Positions 49,869 through 58,638 of a stretch of 64,000 nucleotides of DNA are shown here, in pieces. The DNA lies in contig CALUMB010000001.1 of the NCBI GenBank assembly GCA_944321645.1, forward strand, positions 1 through 64,000, in the 5' to 3' direction. This DNA is from an uncultured Prevotella sp. GTDB taxonomy: Bacteria; Bacteroidota; Bacteroidia; Bacteroidales; Bacteroidaceae. The notes below the pieces were generated by a model. It saw only the letters and a program-made list of their open reading frames with translations, was not told the origin of the DNA and searched no databases. The number at the start of each line of letters is the position of its first letter. The stretch's first letter is position 1. The position numbers and the translations under genes are program-made.

Positions 49869-50894
49869 CTATTTGATTCCGCGCTTGTTGAGTGCGGCGG
49901 AATATCGTGCCGCGTTTTGAAGGTGTTCTTGGTATGTCTTTGCGAAATTATGTGTGCCGGAAAAGTCTTCTTTTGCGCACATATAGAGGTAGTCGTGGTC
50001 TACGTGGTTGAGCACCGCGTCTATTGCTGCTATCGACGCAATCTTGATTGGGCCGGGCGGGAGGCCGACATTCTTATATGTGTTGTACGGACTGTTTACG
50101 GACAACTGCTTGTGATATATCCTGCGCAGGCCGAAGTTCCTAAGCGCGAACTTGATGGTAGGGTCGGCTTGCAGTGGCATACCGGCTTTCAGGCGGTTGA
50201 GGTACATCCCGGCTATCATAGGCTTTTCGGCGTTGTTGGCCGTCTCTTCGTCTATTATGCTGGCCATCGTGGCCACCTCGATTGGAGTCAGCCCCATGGC
50301 CTCGGCCTGCTTAAGTCTCTTCCCGTTCCAGAAGGCGGCGTGCTCCTTGGCCATGCGCCCCGCCAGCTTGTCTATGCCGGTGTCCCAGTAGATGTTGTAG
50401 GTGTTTGGAATGAACATGGCCGGTATGGTGGTGGTGTCGTAGCCGAGGCCGGCGCAGAAGGCGGAGTCCGTGAGCGCGGATGCGATGGTGGCGCTGTCGA
50501 GCATCAGCTTGCGCGACAGCAGTGCGGCGAGCCTCTCCATGGTGCGGGCTTCGGGTATGGTAAGGTTGACGGGGCTTTGCGCACCGTTCTTCAGTTTCCG
50601 CAGCACCGCCACCGCGCTCTCGCCCGGATAGATGGCGTAGCGGCCCGTGCGTATGTTTTCGGCATAGCCGGTGTGGCGTGCCAAGGTGCAGAAGCCTGAA
50701 AAAGAGTGGCGCCTTGCCATTGGCGAGACCTTGGCGAACACAGAGTCTTGCGTGTCGTCGCCGTCGATGTATATGTATTGCACGGAGTCGCCCCGCAGCA
50801 ATCCCGACGCGAAATAGTAGAGCAGCAGGGCGGCGGCAAGCACAAGGCACGCGCCTGCGGTGTAGAGGTAGACCCTTGGTTTGTTTGCTTTCAT
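49869..50894 (-). CDS. mltG: endolytic murein transglycosylase MltG
   Basis: A 341-residue protein with one N-terminal membrane helix (YLYTAGACLVLAAALLLYYF) and a YceG-type domain. The family's catalytic region is MASIIDEETANNAEKPMIAGMYLNRL followed by LQADPTIKFAL, YNTYKNVGLPPGPI and NHVDHDYLYMCAKEDFSGTHNFAKTY (given in parts). MltG cuts nascent glycan strands in the periplasm and sets their length. The gene has its own promoter and is transcribed alone. Confidence 0.94.
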   Translation of the reverse strand: MKANKPRVYLYTAGACLVLAAALLLYYFASGLLRGDSVQYIYIDGDDTQDSVFAKVSPMARRHSFSGFCTLARHTGYAENIRTGRYAIYPGESAVAVLRKLKNGAQSPVNLTIPEARTMERLAALLSRKLMLDSATIASALTDSAFCAGLGYDTTTIPAMFIPNTYNIYWDTGIDKLAGRMAKEHAAFWNGKRLKQAEAMGLTPIEVATMASIIDEETANNAEKPMIAGMYLNRLKAGMPLQADPTIKFALRNFGLRRIYHKQLSVNSPYNTYKNVGLPPGPIKIASIAAIDAVLNHVDHDYLYMCAKEDFSGTHNFAKTYQEHLQNAARYSAALNKRGIK

Positions 50895-50919
50895 GTCTGT
50901 CCAATCGTTGTTTTTGATA

Positions 50920-50927
50920 CAAAGTTA
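50920..50927 (-). promoter_or_regulatory. -7 promoter box for mltG
   Basis: TAACTTTG on the minus strand, 26 bp upstream of the ATG. Confidence 0.7.
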
Positions 50928-51139
50928 CACATTTCCCGCCAAAGGCGAAATGTTTCGCGGCTTTTTTCGCATTTTTGCATTAAGGGGAGTTTGCGTTGCT
51001 GCGGCTTGGAAGCCCAAGCTGTTGCATACGGTGTGTAGTATGGCCAAATCAAAGAATCGTGGCGGAAGGCGATTTGGAACTGTCAGAAAGGAATATGGCG
51101 AGGGCGCGTGTGGCCAGTGGGGAAAGCCCTGAAAGCATG

Positions 51140-51166
51140 GCGTCCGCCCAGTGGCAGGGCGGACGC
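51140..51166 (-). terminator. hairpin after the LytTR regulator gene
   Basis: GCGTCCGCCC / GGGCGGACGC, perfect 10-bp GC-rich stem with a 7-nt loop, 12 bp after the stop; few T residues follow. Confidence 0.6.
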
Positions 51167-51177
51167 GTCAGGAGGTG

Positions 51178-51888
51178 TCACATCAGCGTGTGCTGGTCGA
51201 TGTACGCCTGTATGTCGTCTTTGTACGTGTCGGAGATGGGAATGTACGACTCGCCGAACACGAGGCGGAAGCGGTCTACCATCTCCACCTTGCTCATGTG
51301 GGCGATGTATGAGCGGTGGGTGCGCATGAACTCCGGCTTGGGGAGGTTGTCCTCTAGGTTTTTCATGTTCATAAGCGACATTATCTTCGTGCCGTCTTTG
51401 AGGTAGAACCTTACGTAGTCCTTCAAGCCCTCTACGAAGAGGATGTCGTCAAGGCTCACCTTGATGAGTTTGTAGTCGCTCTTGACGAAGAGGAAGCGGT
51501 CTTGCCTGTATGCCTGACGCTTGCCTTTGAGGGTGAACCAGTCGAGCGCCTTCTTGGCGGCTTTGAGGAAGTCGTCGTAGCTGACGGGCTTCAGCAGGTA
51601 GTCCATGGCGTCCACCTTGTAGCCCTCGACGGCATATTGGCTGAAGGCGGTGGTGAAGATTACGCGGGTTTCCGACGGCAGTATCTTCGCAAACTCCACG
51701 CCGCTCAGTTCGGGCATCTGTATGTCGAGGAACAGCAGGTCTGCGGGGCTTTGCCTTATGTCCCTTATGGCGGAGCTGGCACTGTTGTATGCCCCGGTGA
51801 GTTTGAGGAAGGGAGTCTTCCTGACGTAGCTTGACATTAGTTCGGCGGCGAGGGGCTCGTCGTCAATTATTGCACACTTTAGTATCAT
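51178..51888 (-). CDS. LytTR-type response regulator
   Basis: A 236-residue regulator: receiver domain residues ~1-120 with the acidic pair Asp9/Asp10 and phosphoacceptor Asp55 (LLFLDIQMPELSG), the conserved Thr in IFTTAFSQYAVEGYKVDAMDYLLKPV, then a LytTR DNA-binding domain (~135-236: DILFVEGLKDYVRFYL, MNMKNLEDNLPKPEFMRTHRSYI in part). It overlaps the histidine kinase gene by 26 bp, so they form a two-component pair, both inside the efflux operon. Binding sites were not identified; autoregulation at the tolC promoter is plausible. Confidence 0.93.
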   Translation of the reverse strand: MILKCAIIDDEPLAAELMSSYVRKTPFLKLTGAYNSASSAIRDIRQSPADLLFLDIQMPELSGVEFAKILPSETRVIFTTAFSQYAVEGYKVDAMDYLLKPVSYDDFLKAAKKALDWFTLKGKRQAYRQDRFLFVKSDYKLIKVSLDDILFVEGLKDYVRFYLKDGTKIMSLMNMKNLEDNLPKPEFMRTHRSYIAHMSKVEMVDRFRLVFGESYIPISDTYKDDIQAYIDQHTLM

Positions 51889-52930
51889 ATAGAGTTATCT
51901 TTGATGAATATTCCTTGCCGTCTGGCGTAGTGCCAGACGTCCATTCATATTTGCCAGGGTACATAAGCTCCAGCCGCTTGGCCACCTGCGCGAGGCCGAT
52001 GCCGTGGCCGCTGCGGTCGCAGTCGCCCTTCGGGTGGTTGCTGTTCCTTATGAGGCAGGTGACGCTTTTATCGTCGGCTTCAATTTTTATGTGGACGTAG
52101 CTCGGCCCGTCGGCACTTACGCCGTGCTTGAATGCGTTCTCGACGAGGGAAATGAAGATGAGCGGTGCTACGTTGGCGCGGCAGGGGCTGGGCAGGCTGT
52201 AGTCAAACTTCACGTCGACGCTCGGCGCGAGCCGCATCTTCATCAGGCTGATGTAATTAGACAGAAACTGCACTTCGCCTTCGAGGCTGACGTACTCCTG
52301 CTGGTTGTCGTAGAGGATGTGGCGCAACAGCTTGCCCAATTCGAGTATTGCGGATTGGGCGCGGCATGGGTCTATCCCGGCGAGGGCGTAGATGTTGTTG
52401 AGAGTGTTGAGCAGGAAGTGGGGGTTTATCTGCGAGCGGAGGTTTTGCAGTTCGGCTTTGGCCCTGGCCGACTCGGCCTCGCGCTTGGCGTTTTCTATAG
52501 CTTGCCAGCGCATGGCCAGTTGTGTGGCAGTGGCCACGGCGGCAGATATTGTAAGGTTGAAGATGTTTCTGAGTATGAAAAGTGGGGCCATGTGGCTGGT
52601 TATTTCTGGTGGCTCGCCGCTGAAAGGCTTACCGCGGTCGAACGCTTGGTGTACGCCTTCTATCCACACATGGACGAAAATCCCCGCGCAGACAATCATT
52701 GCTGCGTTGACTACCCAATACATTTTGCGCTTCCCGCCAATGAAGTATTTTGGCGTGAGGATGAAGTAATTGACGTAGAACACGACAATGAGCGACAGCG
52801 GGCTCATGCCCATGCAGAGCATTTCCTGCCATGAAACGTCGTCCTTGCGGCCGAAGATCATCATCGGTGATATGAAAATCATTGTCCAGATGGCCGCGTG
52901 GATAGTGAAAGCCACTTTCTTGCTATTCAT
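51863..52930 (-). CDS. LytS-type sensor histidine kinase
   Basis: A 355-residue membrane kinase of the His_kinase (PF06580) family. Four N-terminal membrane helices (about 7-28, 40-60, 70-95 and 110-140) lead to a coiled segment and the phosphoacceptor region LRSQINPHFLLNTLNNIYALAG (His within NPHF); the ATPase part has the N-box ISLVENAFKHGV and G-box HGIGLAQV. There is no large extracytoplasmic sensor, so signal is likely sensed in the membrane. Overlaps its regulator by 26 bp and the upstream permease by 8 bp. Confidence 0.93.
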   Translation of the reverse strand: MNSKKVAFTIHAAIWTMIFISPMMIFGRKDDVSWQEMLCMGMSPLSLIVVFYVNYFILTPKYFIGGKRKMYWVVNAAMIVCAGIFVHVWIEGVHQAFDRGKPFSGEPPEITSHMAPLFILRNIFNLTISAAVATATQLAMRWQAIENAKREAESARAKAELQNLRSQINPHFLLNTLNNIYALAGIDPCRAQSAILELGKLLRHILYDNQQEYVSLEGEVQFLSNYISLMKMRLAPSVDVKFDYSLPSPCRANVAPLIFISLVENAFKHGVSADGPSYVHIKIEADDKSVTCLIRNSNHPKGDCDRSGHGIGLAQVAKRLELMYPGKYEWTSGTTPDGKEYSSKITLYDTKVCNN

Positions 52931-54161
52931 ACCGCAAGGCTTCTATCGGGTCTAACTGCGCTGCTTTTTTTGCCGGATACCACCCAAAGAACACGCCCGT
53001 TAGCGTGCATACGGCAAAGCTCATGGCGATTGTCCAGGCCTGGATGGCAATAGGCCAATGGGCGAATGCCTTGATGGAATAGGATGCCCCTATGCCGAGA
53101 GCCACGCCGATGACGCCTCCGGTGACGCTAAGCAGTATGGCCTCGATGAGAAATTGGTTGAGGATGTCGATGCCCCTCGCGCCCACGCTCATGCGGAGTC
53201 CAATCTCCCTGGTGCGTTCCGTCACACTGACATACATGATGTTCATTATGCCGATGCCGCCGACAATGAGCGAAATGCCGGCCACGCAGCCGAGCAGGAT
53301 GGTGAGCATGTCGGTCGTAGAGTTCATCATCGAGGCCAGTTCTTCCTGCGAGCGTATGGTGAAGTCGTCCTCGTCGGCCTCCGTCGTCTCTGTTGCATCC
53401 TTCAGTTTGTGGTTGTGGCGCAGTATGGCGGCAATCTCTTCGGTGGCTTTGTCGGTTGCATTTTCGGTGATGGCAGAGCATTGTATGCCGCCAAGGTATG
53501 TCTGGGCTAGTATGCGTTTCATCACCGCCGTGTACGGGGCGAGCACCAAGTCGTCCTGATCCATGCCCATGGAGTTGTATCCTTTCTTCTTGAGCACGCC
53601 TATAACGCGGAATGGTATGGAGTTGAACCGCACAACCTTGCCCACAGGGTCGCTGCCGTCGGGAAAGAGGTTGTCCACCACGGTCTGCCCCAACAGGCAC
53701 ACTTTTGCGCTTGTCTTAATGTCTGTGTCGGTGAAGATTTCGCCGTCGGCCACGCTTATCTGCCTGATTTCAAGGTAATCTTGGTTCACACCGTAGATTG
53801 TGGACGGGGCATTCTCGTTGCCATAGATGAACTGCCCGCTGCTCGACACCATGGGGCTTACGGCCTTGACATACTTGCATTGGTCCTTGATGGACTCGTA
53901 GTCGCTCAGCTTGAGCGTCTCCATGGCCGATGCTTCCTGCCTTACGCCTCCGCGGCGGTCAGCCCCAGGGCTTATCATTATCATGTTCGACCCCATCTCG
54001 GCTATGTTGGCCTGTATGCTCTGCTTGGTGCCTTGGCCGACGGCGAGCATGGTTATCACCGACGCGATGCCGATGATTATGCCCAGGGCGGTGAGGAAAG
54101 AGCGGGTCTTGTTGGCGGCGATGGCCCGCAGCGCTATCTTAAACAGGTTTGTGTAGTTCAT
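52923..54161 (-). CDS. MacB-type ABC transporter permease
   Basis: A 412-residue permease with a first membrane helix (TRSFLTALGIIIGIASVITML), a periplasmic MacB_PCD domain (~45-270; the QGTKQSIQANIAEMGSNMIMISPG stretch is typical), and three C-terminal helices of the FtsX domain (LGCVAGISLIVGGIGIMNIMYVSVTERTREIG in parts). It uses mechanotransmission to drive export with the ATPase, MacA and TolC. Sequence is split from the ATPase, unlike E. coli MacB, which is one chain. Overlaps the kinase gene by 8 bp. Confidence 0.92.
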   Translation of the reverse strand: MNYTNLFKIALRAIAANKTRSFLTALGIIIGIASVITMLAVGQGTKQSIQANIAEMGSNMIMISPGADRRGGVRQEASAMETLKLSDYESIKDQCKYVKAVSPMVSSSGQFIYGNENAPSTIYGVNQDYLEIRQISVADGEIFTDTDIKTSAKVCLLGQTVVDNLFPDGSDPVGKVVRFNSIPFRVIGVLKKKGYNSMGMDQDDLVLAPYTAVMKRILAQTYLGGIQCSAITENATDKATEEIAAILRHNHKLKDATETTEADEDDFTIRSQEELASMMNSTTDMLTILLGCVAGISLIVGGIGIMNIMYVSVTERTREIGLRMSVGARGIDILNQFLIEAILLSVTGGVIGVALGIGASYSIKAFAHWPIAIQAWTIAMSFAVCTLTGVFFGWYPAKKAAQLDPIEALRYE

Positions 54162-54163
54162 TT

Positions 54164-54922
54164 CTATTCGTCGGTGTTTGGCGGCAACGCGGCCAACCCT
54201 TCGGCGGCCGACATTACGTTGTTGTTGTATTCGTCGCTGATGACATGGCCGTCGCGCAGCATTATGTTGCGTTCGGAGTAGTTTGCTATGTCTGGGTTGT
54301 GCGTAACGAATATGATGGTGCGCCCCTCTGCGTGTAGCTTTTGGAAGAGCACGAGTATCTCGAACGACGTCCTTGTGTCGAGGTTGCCCGTGGCTTCGTC
54401 GGCCAATATCACGGCAGGGTCGTTCACGAGCGCCCTTGCTATTGCCACGCGCTGCATCTGTCCGCCCGACATCTGGTTGGACTTGTGGTAGAGGCGGTCG
54501 CCAAGCCCCACGGCTTTTAGCGCGGCTATGGCCTTTTCGCGCCGCTGTGCCGCGCTGAAGGCGGTGTTGTACATTAGGGGCAGCTCTACGTTCTCAACGC
54601 TTGTGGTCTTGGGCAGCAGGTTGTAGTTCTGGAATATGAAGCCAATCTTTCTGTTGCGGAGCACAGCCCGCTGCGACTTGGACATTTCCCTCACCGGCAC
54701 GCCATCGAGGTAGTACTCTCCTTTTGACGGTGTGTCGAGGCAGCCCAGTTGGTTGAGCAGTGTAGACTTGCCAGAGCCGGACTTGCCCATGATGGTGACA
54801 AACTCGCCCTCGTATATCTTGAAGCTCACTCCGCGCAGGGCGTGGACGGTCTCGCCGCCAACGATGAAGTCGCGTCTTACGTCGCGTAGTTCTATCACCG
54901 CTTTCCTGTCGTGTACCTCCAT
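54164..54922 (-). CDS. MacB-type ABC transporter ATP-binding protein
   Basis: A 252-residue ABC ATPase: Walker A GKSGSGKST (in MGKSGSGKSTLLNQLGCLD), Q-loop FQNYNLLP, signature MSGGQMQR (Met instead of Leu), Walker B ILADEATGNLD and H-loop VTHNP. Closest by eye to LolD/MacB-type ATPases. It ends 2 bp before the permease and starts 2 bp after MacA, within the efflux operon. Confidence 0.94.
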   Translation of the reverse strand: MEVHDRKAVIELRDVRRDFIVGGETVHALRGVSFKIYEGEFVTIMGKSGSGKSTLLNQLGCLDTPSKGEYYLDGVPVREMSKSQRAVLRNRKIGFIFQNYNLLPKTTSVENVELPLMYNTAFSAAQRREKAIAALKAVGLGDRLYHKSNQMSGGQMQRVAIARALVNDPAVILADEATGNLDTRTSFEILVLFQKLHAEGRTIIFVTHNPDIANYSERNIMLRDGHVISDEYNNNVMSAAEGLAALPPNTDE

Positions 54923-54924
54923 GG

Positions 54925-56100
54925 CTATTTCTTTTTGTCTTTCTTTGGGGGGCCAGGGGCGAACGGCGATTGTTCCTGTGGCATTTCCGTTAGTGCCTCG
55001 TCTGTCGTTTCGTCTACGCCGGTCACAATTTCAGTGCCGTTGGCGATGCCTTTAAGTATCTCGGTGTGCGTGCCGTCGGACATTCCGATTTGCACGGCGT
55101 GTGCCTTGAGCGTGTTGCCGGATTTTGTCCACACCTTGTTCTTGCCATTGCAGTCCTCTATTTTGCAGTCGCCCACGGTTTCTTTTGTGGGAGTGAAGCG
55201 CAATGCTTTGCTCGGAACGCATACTGCCCCATGCTTTTCGGCCGTGTAGATGGTGACGTTGGCCGTCAGTCCTGGCTTAAGTTTCAGGTCGGCATTTGGC
55301 GCACTGATTACCACTTCGTATGTCACCACGTTGTTGTCTTCTGTGGCTTCCTGCCTTACTTGCGTTACCTTGCCTTCAAAGGTGTCGTTGGGGTACGCAT
55401 CAACCGTGAATGTTGCCCGCTCGCCTTCCTTCACGCCGCCTATGTCAGCTTCGTCAACGTCGGCTATTACGCGCATATCTGTAAGGTCTTGCGCGATGGT
55501 GAACAGTTCCGGGGTGCTGTAGCTTGCGGCCACCGTTTGCCCTTCCTCAACTTCCTTTGACAGTACGATGCCGTCGATAGGTGACGTGATGGTGGCATAA
55601 CCAAGGTTGGTTTGCGCCTTTTTCACAGTTTCAGAGGCCGTGGCCACGTTGTCCTTGGCTGTTTGGTAGCTTAGCCTGGCGTTTTCAAACTCGTCTGCGC
55701 TGACAAGCCCTTTTTCGTATAGGGCCTTGTATCTTTTGTAGTTGGCCTCTTGGTAGTTGAGCGTGCTTTGTGCGCTTGAGTGGTTTGCCTTGGCCGTGTT
55801 CAGCTCGCTTATGAGGTTTGTCCTGTCAAGCTCGGCTATCACCTGCCCCTTTTTCACGATGCTGTTGTAGTCTACGTATATGTTGCTGATGATTCCCGAC
55901 ACCTGCGTTCCCACCGTGACCGACGTCACCGGCTCAATGGTGCCTGTCGCGGTGATGCTGTTCTGTATGTTTGCAGGCTCCACTTTGGCAGTGGCAAACT
56001 CAATCTGCCTTTCCGTTTTTTTGCCTGACTGGAGCCAGGCTGCCAAGGCCACGATGGCGATGCCGATGGCTCCAATCCACACTTTGCTAATCTTCTTCAT
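54925..56100 (-). CDS. MacA-type periplasmic adaptor (HlyD/RND membrane fusion protein)
   Basis: A 391-residue adaptor with a single N-terminal membrane anchor (VWIGAIGIAIVALAAW). Lipoyl-like hairpin halves (GTIEPVTSVTVGTQVSGIISNIYVD and GYATITSPIDGIVLSKEVEEGQTV, given in part) surround a helical hairpin with LNTAKANHSSAQ and EFENARLSYQTAKDN; beta-barrel and membrane-proximal domains follow. It bridges the MacB-type permease and the TolC-like channel. A C-terminal Pro/Lys tail (FAPGPPKKDKKK) is present. It starts 12 bp after the TolC gene. Confidence 0.93.
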   Translation of the reverse strand: MKKISKVWIGAIGIAIVALAAWLQSGKKTERQIEFATAKVEPANIQNSITATGTIEPVTSVTVGTQVSGIISNIYVDYNSIVKKGQVIAELDRTNLISELNTAKANHSSAQSTLNYQEANYKRYKALYEKGLVSADEFENARLSYQTAKDNVATASETVKKAQTNLGYATITSPIDGIVLSKEVEEGQTVAASYSTPELFTIAQDLTDMRVIADVDEADIGGVKEGERATFTVDAYPNDTFEGKVTQVRQEATEDNNVVTYEVVISAPNADLKLKPGLTANVTIYTAEKHGAVCVPSKALRFTPTKETVGDCKIEDCNGKNKVWTKSGNTLKAHAVQIGMSDGTHTEILKGIANGTEIVTGVDETTDEALTEMPQEQSPFAPGPPKKDKKK

Positions 56101-56112
56101 GTATTTTGGCTG

Positions 56113-57459
56113 TTAAATGTTCAGTGGTTCTCCTTTGTAAAACCTCAGCATCTGCTGGTCGAGGATGGTCATGTACTTGCTTTGCAGCATGTTTTGCTGC
56201 GCTTCCATGAGGTTTGACTTCCCGGTCATAAGCTCTACGATGTTCTTAAGCCCAAGCTTGAACTGCTCGCTTAGCAGGTCGTAGCTTGCCTGTTCGCTCT
56301 CTACGCTCGCCTTTGCCGCCACAAACTTTTGCTGGTTGGTGTTTGCGTCGAGCCAGTAGCCCTTGATTGTGCTGTAAAGCTCTTTCTGCTTGTCGCGCAA
56401 GTCGAGCTGGCTTTGTTCCAGCTGTATTTTTGCTTTGTTGATGGATGTCTTTGCACTCCTGTTGTCGAAGATGGGGACGCTTAGCGTTGCCCCTATCGAA
56501 GCGTCGAAGTTTGTCTTGAACTGCCGCCCCCAACTGTTGTCGTTCATTGATGTCGTGCTTGTTCCAACGCTTCCGTTGAGGCTTATGGTGGGCATTCTTC
56601 CCGCCTTGGCTATCGACAGGCTAAGCCCGCTGCCTTCTATGGCGAGCCTGCCGCTTTTTATCTCCGGGCGCGTGGCCATGGCTGCCTCGTATGTCTCTGA
56701 AAGCGAAGGTATGGTTGAAAGTGCGCTTTCGTCGGTCGTCGTCGGCCTGTATATGTCAAATTCAGCGTCGCCGCTTATCTCGAGAAGCTGCTTGAGTTGC
56801 AGCTTGTAGTTTGCGAGGTTGCTTTCCGCCTCGACTATTGTGTACTTGTCTTGCGCCGTCTGGGCGGTTAGCTGGGCCACGTCCGCTTTCGACATTTTGC
56901 CCAAGGCGAGCATTTCCTTGCCCTTCTGTTCGTTTTTGAGGCTCGTCTCGTAGCTTTGCTTGCAGACATCTATTGCTTCCGCAAGGTATAGCACTTGCAC
57001 GTAGAGCTGCGCGATTTGCTCCTGTATAGAGTTGGCTGTTGCGGCGGAGTCGAGTTCTGCCTGTTCGGCGTTGAGCTTGCCCAGCCTCGCGTTGTTGCGG
57101 TTTTTGTTGCCGTTCCACACAGTCCAGCTTGCGCTGATGCCATAGCTGCCGTTGTAGTATGTCTTGTTCACGCTTGTGGAGACTGTGCCGTTTGCCACTG
57201 TGCTTATGCCCGAGTTCACCCACGGCCTGTAGCCGCCGGAGTGGGTGGTCGAAAAGTTCAGCGAGGGGAACAGTTCCGACTTGGCCTGCTTCCAGTCCTC
57301 GATTGCGGACTGTTTGTCCAGCCGCGACTTTTGTAGGCTGATGTTGTTTGCCATCGCATAGTCGATGCACTCTTCAAGCGTCCATTGCTTTGGCTCTTGG
57401 GCGGCGGCCAGCTTGGCTGCCATTAATAAAGCTGCGGCAAGCATTGTCCGTTTCTTCAT
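56113..57459 (-). CDS. TolC family outer-membrane efflux protein
   Basis: A 448-residue exported protein (signal peptide ending LAAAQ) with the paired helical repeats of the outer-membrane efflux protein family: WTLEECIDYAMANNISLQKSRL at the start, and in the second half RPEIKSGRLAIEGSGLSLSIAKAGRMPTISLNGSVG. It forms the outer-membrane duct for MacA/MacB. First gene of the six-gene operon, 29 bp after a consensus -7 box with a -33 TTTG. Confidence 0.93.
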   Translation of the reverse strand: MKKRTMLAAALLMAAKLAAAQEPKQWTLEECIDYAMANNISLQKSRLDKQSAIEDWKQAKSELFPSLNFSTTHSGGYRPWVNSGISTVANGTVSTSVNKTYYNGSYGISASWTVWNGNKNRNNARLGKLNAEQAELDSAATANSIQEQIAQLYVQVLYLAEAIDVCKQSYETSLKNEQKGKEMLALGKMSKADVAQLTAQTAQDKYTIVEAESNLANYKLQLKQLLEISGDAEFDIYRPTTTDESALSTIPSLSETYEAAMATRPEIKSGRLAIEGSGLSLSIAKAGRMPTISLNGSVGTSTTSMNDNSWGRQFKTNFDASIGATLSVPIFDNRSAKTSINKAKIQLEQSQLDLRDKQKELYSTIKGYWLDANTNQQKFVAAKASVESEQASYDLLSEQFKLGLKNIVELMTGKSNLMEAQQNMLQSKYMTILDQQMLRFYKGEPLNI

Positions 57460-57487
57460 ATTGTGCTGTCTGTTTTTTAATTCTGTG

Positions 57488-57517
57488 CAAAGTTATGAAG
57501 AAAAAGCCGACTTCAAA
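57488..57517 (-). promoter_or_regulatory. promoter of the tolC-macAB-two-component operon
   Basis: On the minus strand TTTG (57517-57514) and TAACTTTG (57495-57488) are 18 bp apart, a near-ideal Bacteroidetes promoter. All six genes downstream are contiguous or overlapping. Confidence 0.75.
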
Positions 57518-57546
57518 AAAAATATATATGTTTGTGGCCTGTTAAT

Positions 57547-57592
57547 AGCGTTAAACACCCAAATCTTCGATAAGATTTGGGTGTTTAACGCT
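57547..57592 (-). terminator. 21-bp perfect hairpin at the riboflavin synthase stop
   Basis: Arms 57547-57567 and 57572-57592 pair perfectly (21 bp, 4-nt loop). The right arm includes the first base of the stop codon at 57592-57594. On the minus strand a T-rich stretch follows only about 30 bp later. Probably the transcription end of the riboflavin synthase gene. Confidence 0.75.
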
Positions 57593-58194
57593 TATTTGAA
57601 TTGTTGTAGACGGGCGATGTATTTGCCGAGAATGTCAAACTCTATGTTCACGACCGTGCCAATTTTAATGTCGCAGAAGTTTGTGTGCTCAAACGTGTAG
57701 GGTATTATCGCGACCTGGAATGTGTTGGCCGTGGGGTTGCACACTGTCAGCGAGACGCCGTTTACGGTTACGCTTCCCTTGTCAACGGTGAAGTAGCCGT
57801 TGCGCGCCATCTCCAAGTCTTGCTTGTATTCAAAGGTGAAGTATGTGCTTCCGTCGGCATCTTTCATGTCTATGCAGCGTGCCGTCTCGTCCACGTGGCC
57901 TTGCACGATGTGGCCGTCGAGCCGCCCGTTCATTAGCATCGAGCGTTCCACGTTCACTTTGTCGCCTGCTTTTAGCAACCCAAGGTTGCTTCGTTCGAGC
58001 GTCTCCTTCATTGCCGTCACGGTGTATGTGCCGCCATCTATGGCCACTACAGTGAGGCACACTCCGTTGTGTGCCACGCTTTGGTCTATCTTCAGCTCGC
58101 CTGCGAACGAGCATTCCAGCGTGAAGTCGATGTTTTCGCGGTCTTTGTTTACAGCCACGACAGTGGCGCATTCCTCAACTATTCCTGAGAACAT
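57592..58194 (-). CDS. ribE: riboflavin synthase, alpha chain
   Basis: A 200-residue enzyme with the two lumazine-binding barrels of riboflavin synthase: MFSGIVEECATV starts barrel 1, which contains NGVCLTVVAI, and barrel 2 contains QGHVDETARC and NGVSLTVCNPTANTF. It dismutates two 6,7-dimethyl-8-ribityllumazines to riboflavin. I take the ATG at 58194 (MFSGIVEE) because this is the conserved N-terminus; the frame stays open for 47 further codons upstream to an ATG at 58333-58335. The only promoter box seen is at 58427-58434, which leaves a leader of about 230 nt. Confidence 0.93.
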   Translation of the reverse strand: MFSGIVEECATVVAVNKDRENIDFTLECSFAGELKIDQSVAHNGVCLTVVAIDGGTYTVTAMKETLERSNLGLLKAGDKVNVERSMLMNGRLDGHIVQGHVDETARCIDMKDADGSTYFTFEYKQDLEMARNGYFTVDKGSVTVNGVSLTVCNPTANTFQVAIIPYTFEHTNFCDIKIGTVVNIEFDILGKYIARLQQFK

Positions 58195-58426
58195 TGTGCT
58201 AAGTGTGTTAGGTGAAAAAGAGTAAGGTCGTACCGATGATGTGATGAAAACTCCTATTTGCATAAGATTTGAGAGTTCCCTGTCTTTGTAATCCACCGGC
58301 ATTTCTGCTCCCATTTCTGGTATGTGGCCCGCCATTGATCAGCGATTGCTTCTCGGTTTTCGTTTTTATTTGATGAGTATCCCAATCTAACCGATACGAC
58401 CTATTTCTTGTTTGTTTTTTCTAATG
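58195..58426 (-). promoter_or_regulatory. long leader of riboflavin synthase mRNA
   Basis: About 230 nt between the promoter box and the riboflavin synthase ATG. It contains an in-frame 47-codon extension (ATG at 58335). I looked for the conserved blocks of the FMN riboswitch and did not see them. Could be a leader peptide, an N-terminal extension or an unknown regulatory RNA. Confidence 0.35.
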
Positions 58427-58434
58427 CAAAGATA
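58427..58434 (-). promoter_or_regulatory. -7 promoter box for riboflavin synthase
   Basis: TATCTTTG on the minus strand. Confidence 0.6.
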
Positions 58435-58569
58435 AGCATTATTTTTGAGAAAGCGAAATGTTCGGCTTCTTTGTTTCGTTAATGTAATATAAATGGCGAA
58501 AAACCGTCCTGTCGCGCATGGTCGGCCGCAGTGCCGCCCGTAGTGTGTGCCAGCTTTCCGTTGCATGAA

Positions 58570-58606
58570 AACAAGAATGCCCCGCATACCAGACTGCGGG
58601 GCATTC
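58570..58606 (-). terminator. terminator after the GGGtGRT gene
   Basis: GAATGCCCCGCA / TGCGGGGCATTC, 12-bp perfect stem (58575-58586, 58595-58606), then TTGTTTTC on the minus strand. Confidence 0.85.
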
Positions 58607-58638
58607 CTATATATAATAAATAATGTGTAGGCTGCGGC

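Noticed and set aside
58195..58426. FMN riboswitch ahead of riboflavin synthase
   Set aside because: None of the conserved blocks (such as GGCAGGGTGAAATTCCC type or the GCCCGCGA block) is found on the minus strand.
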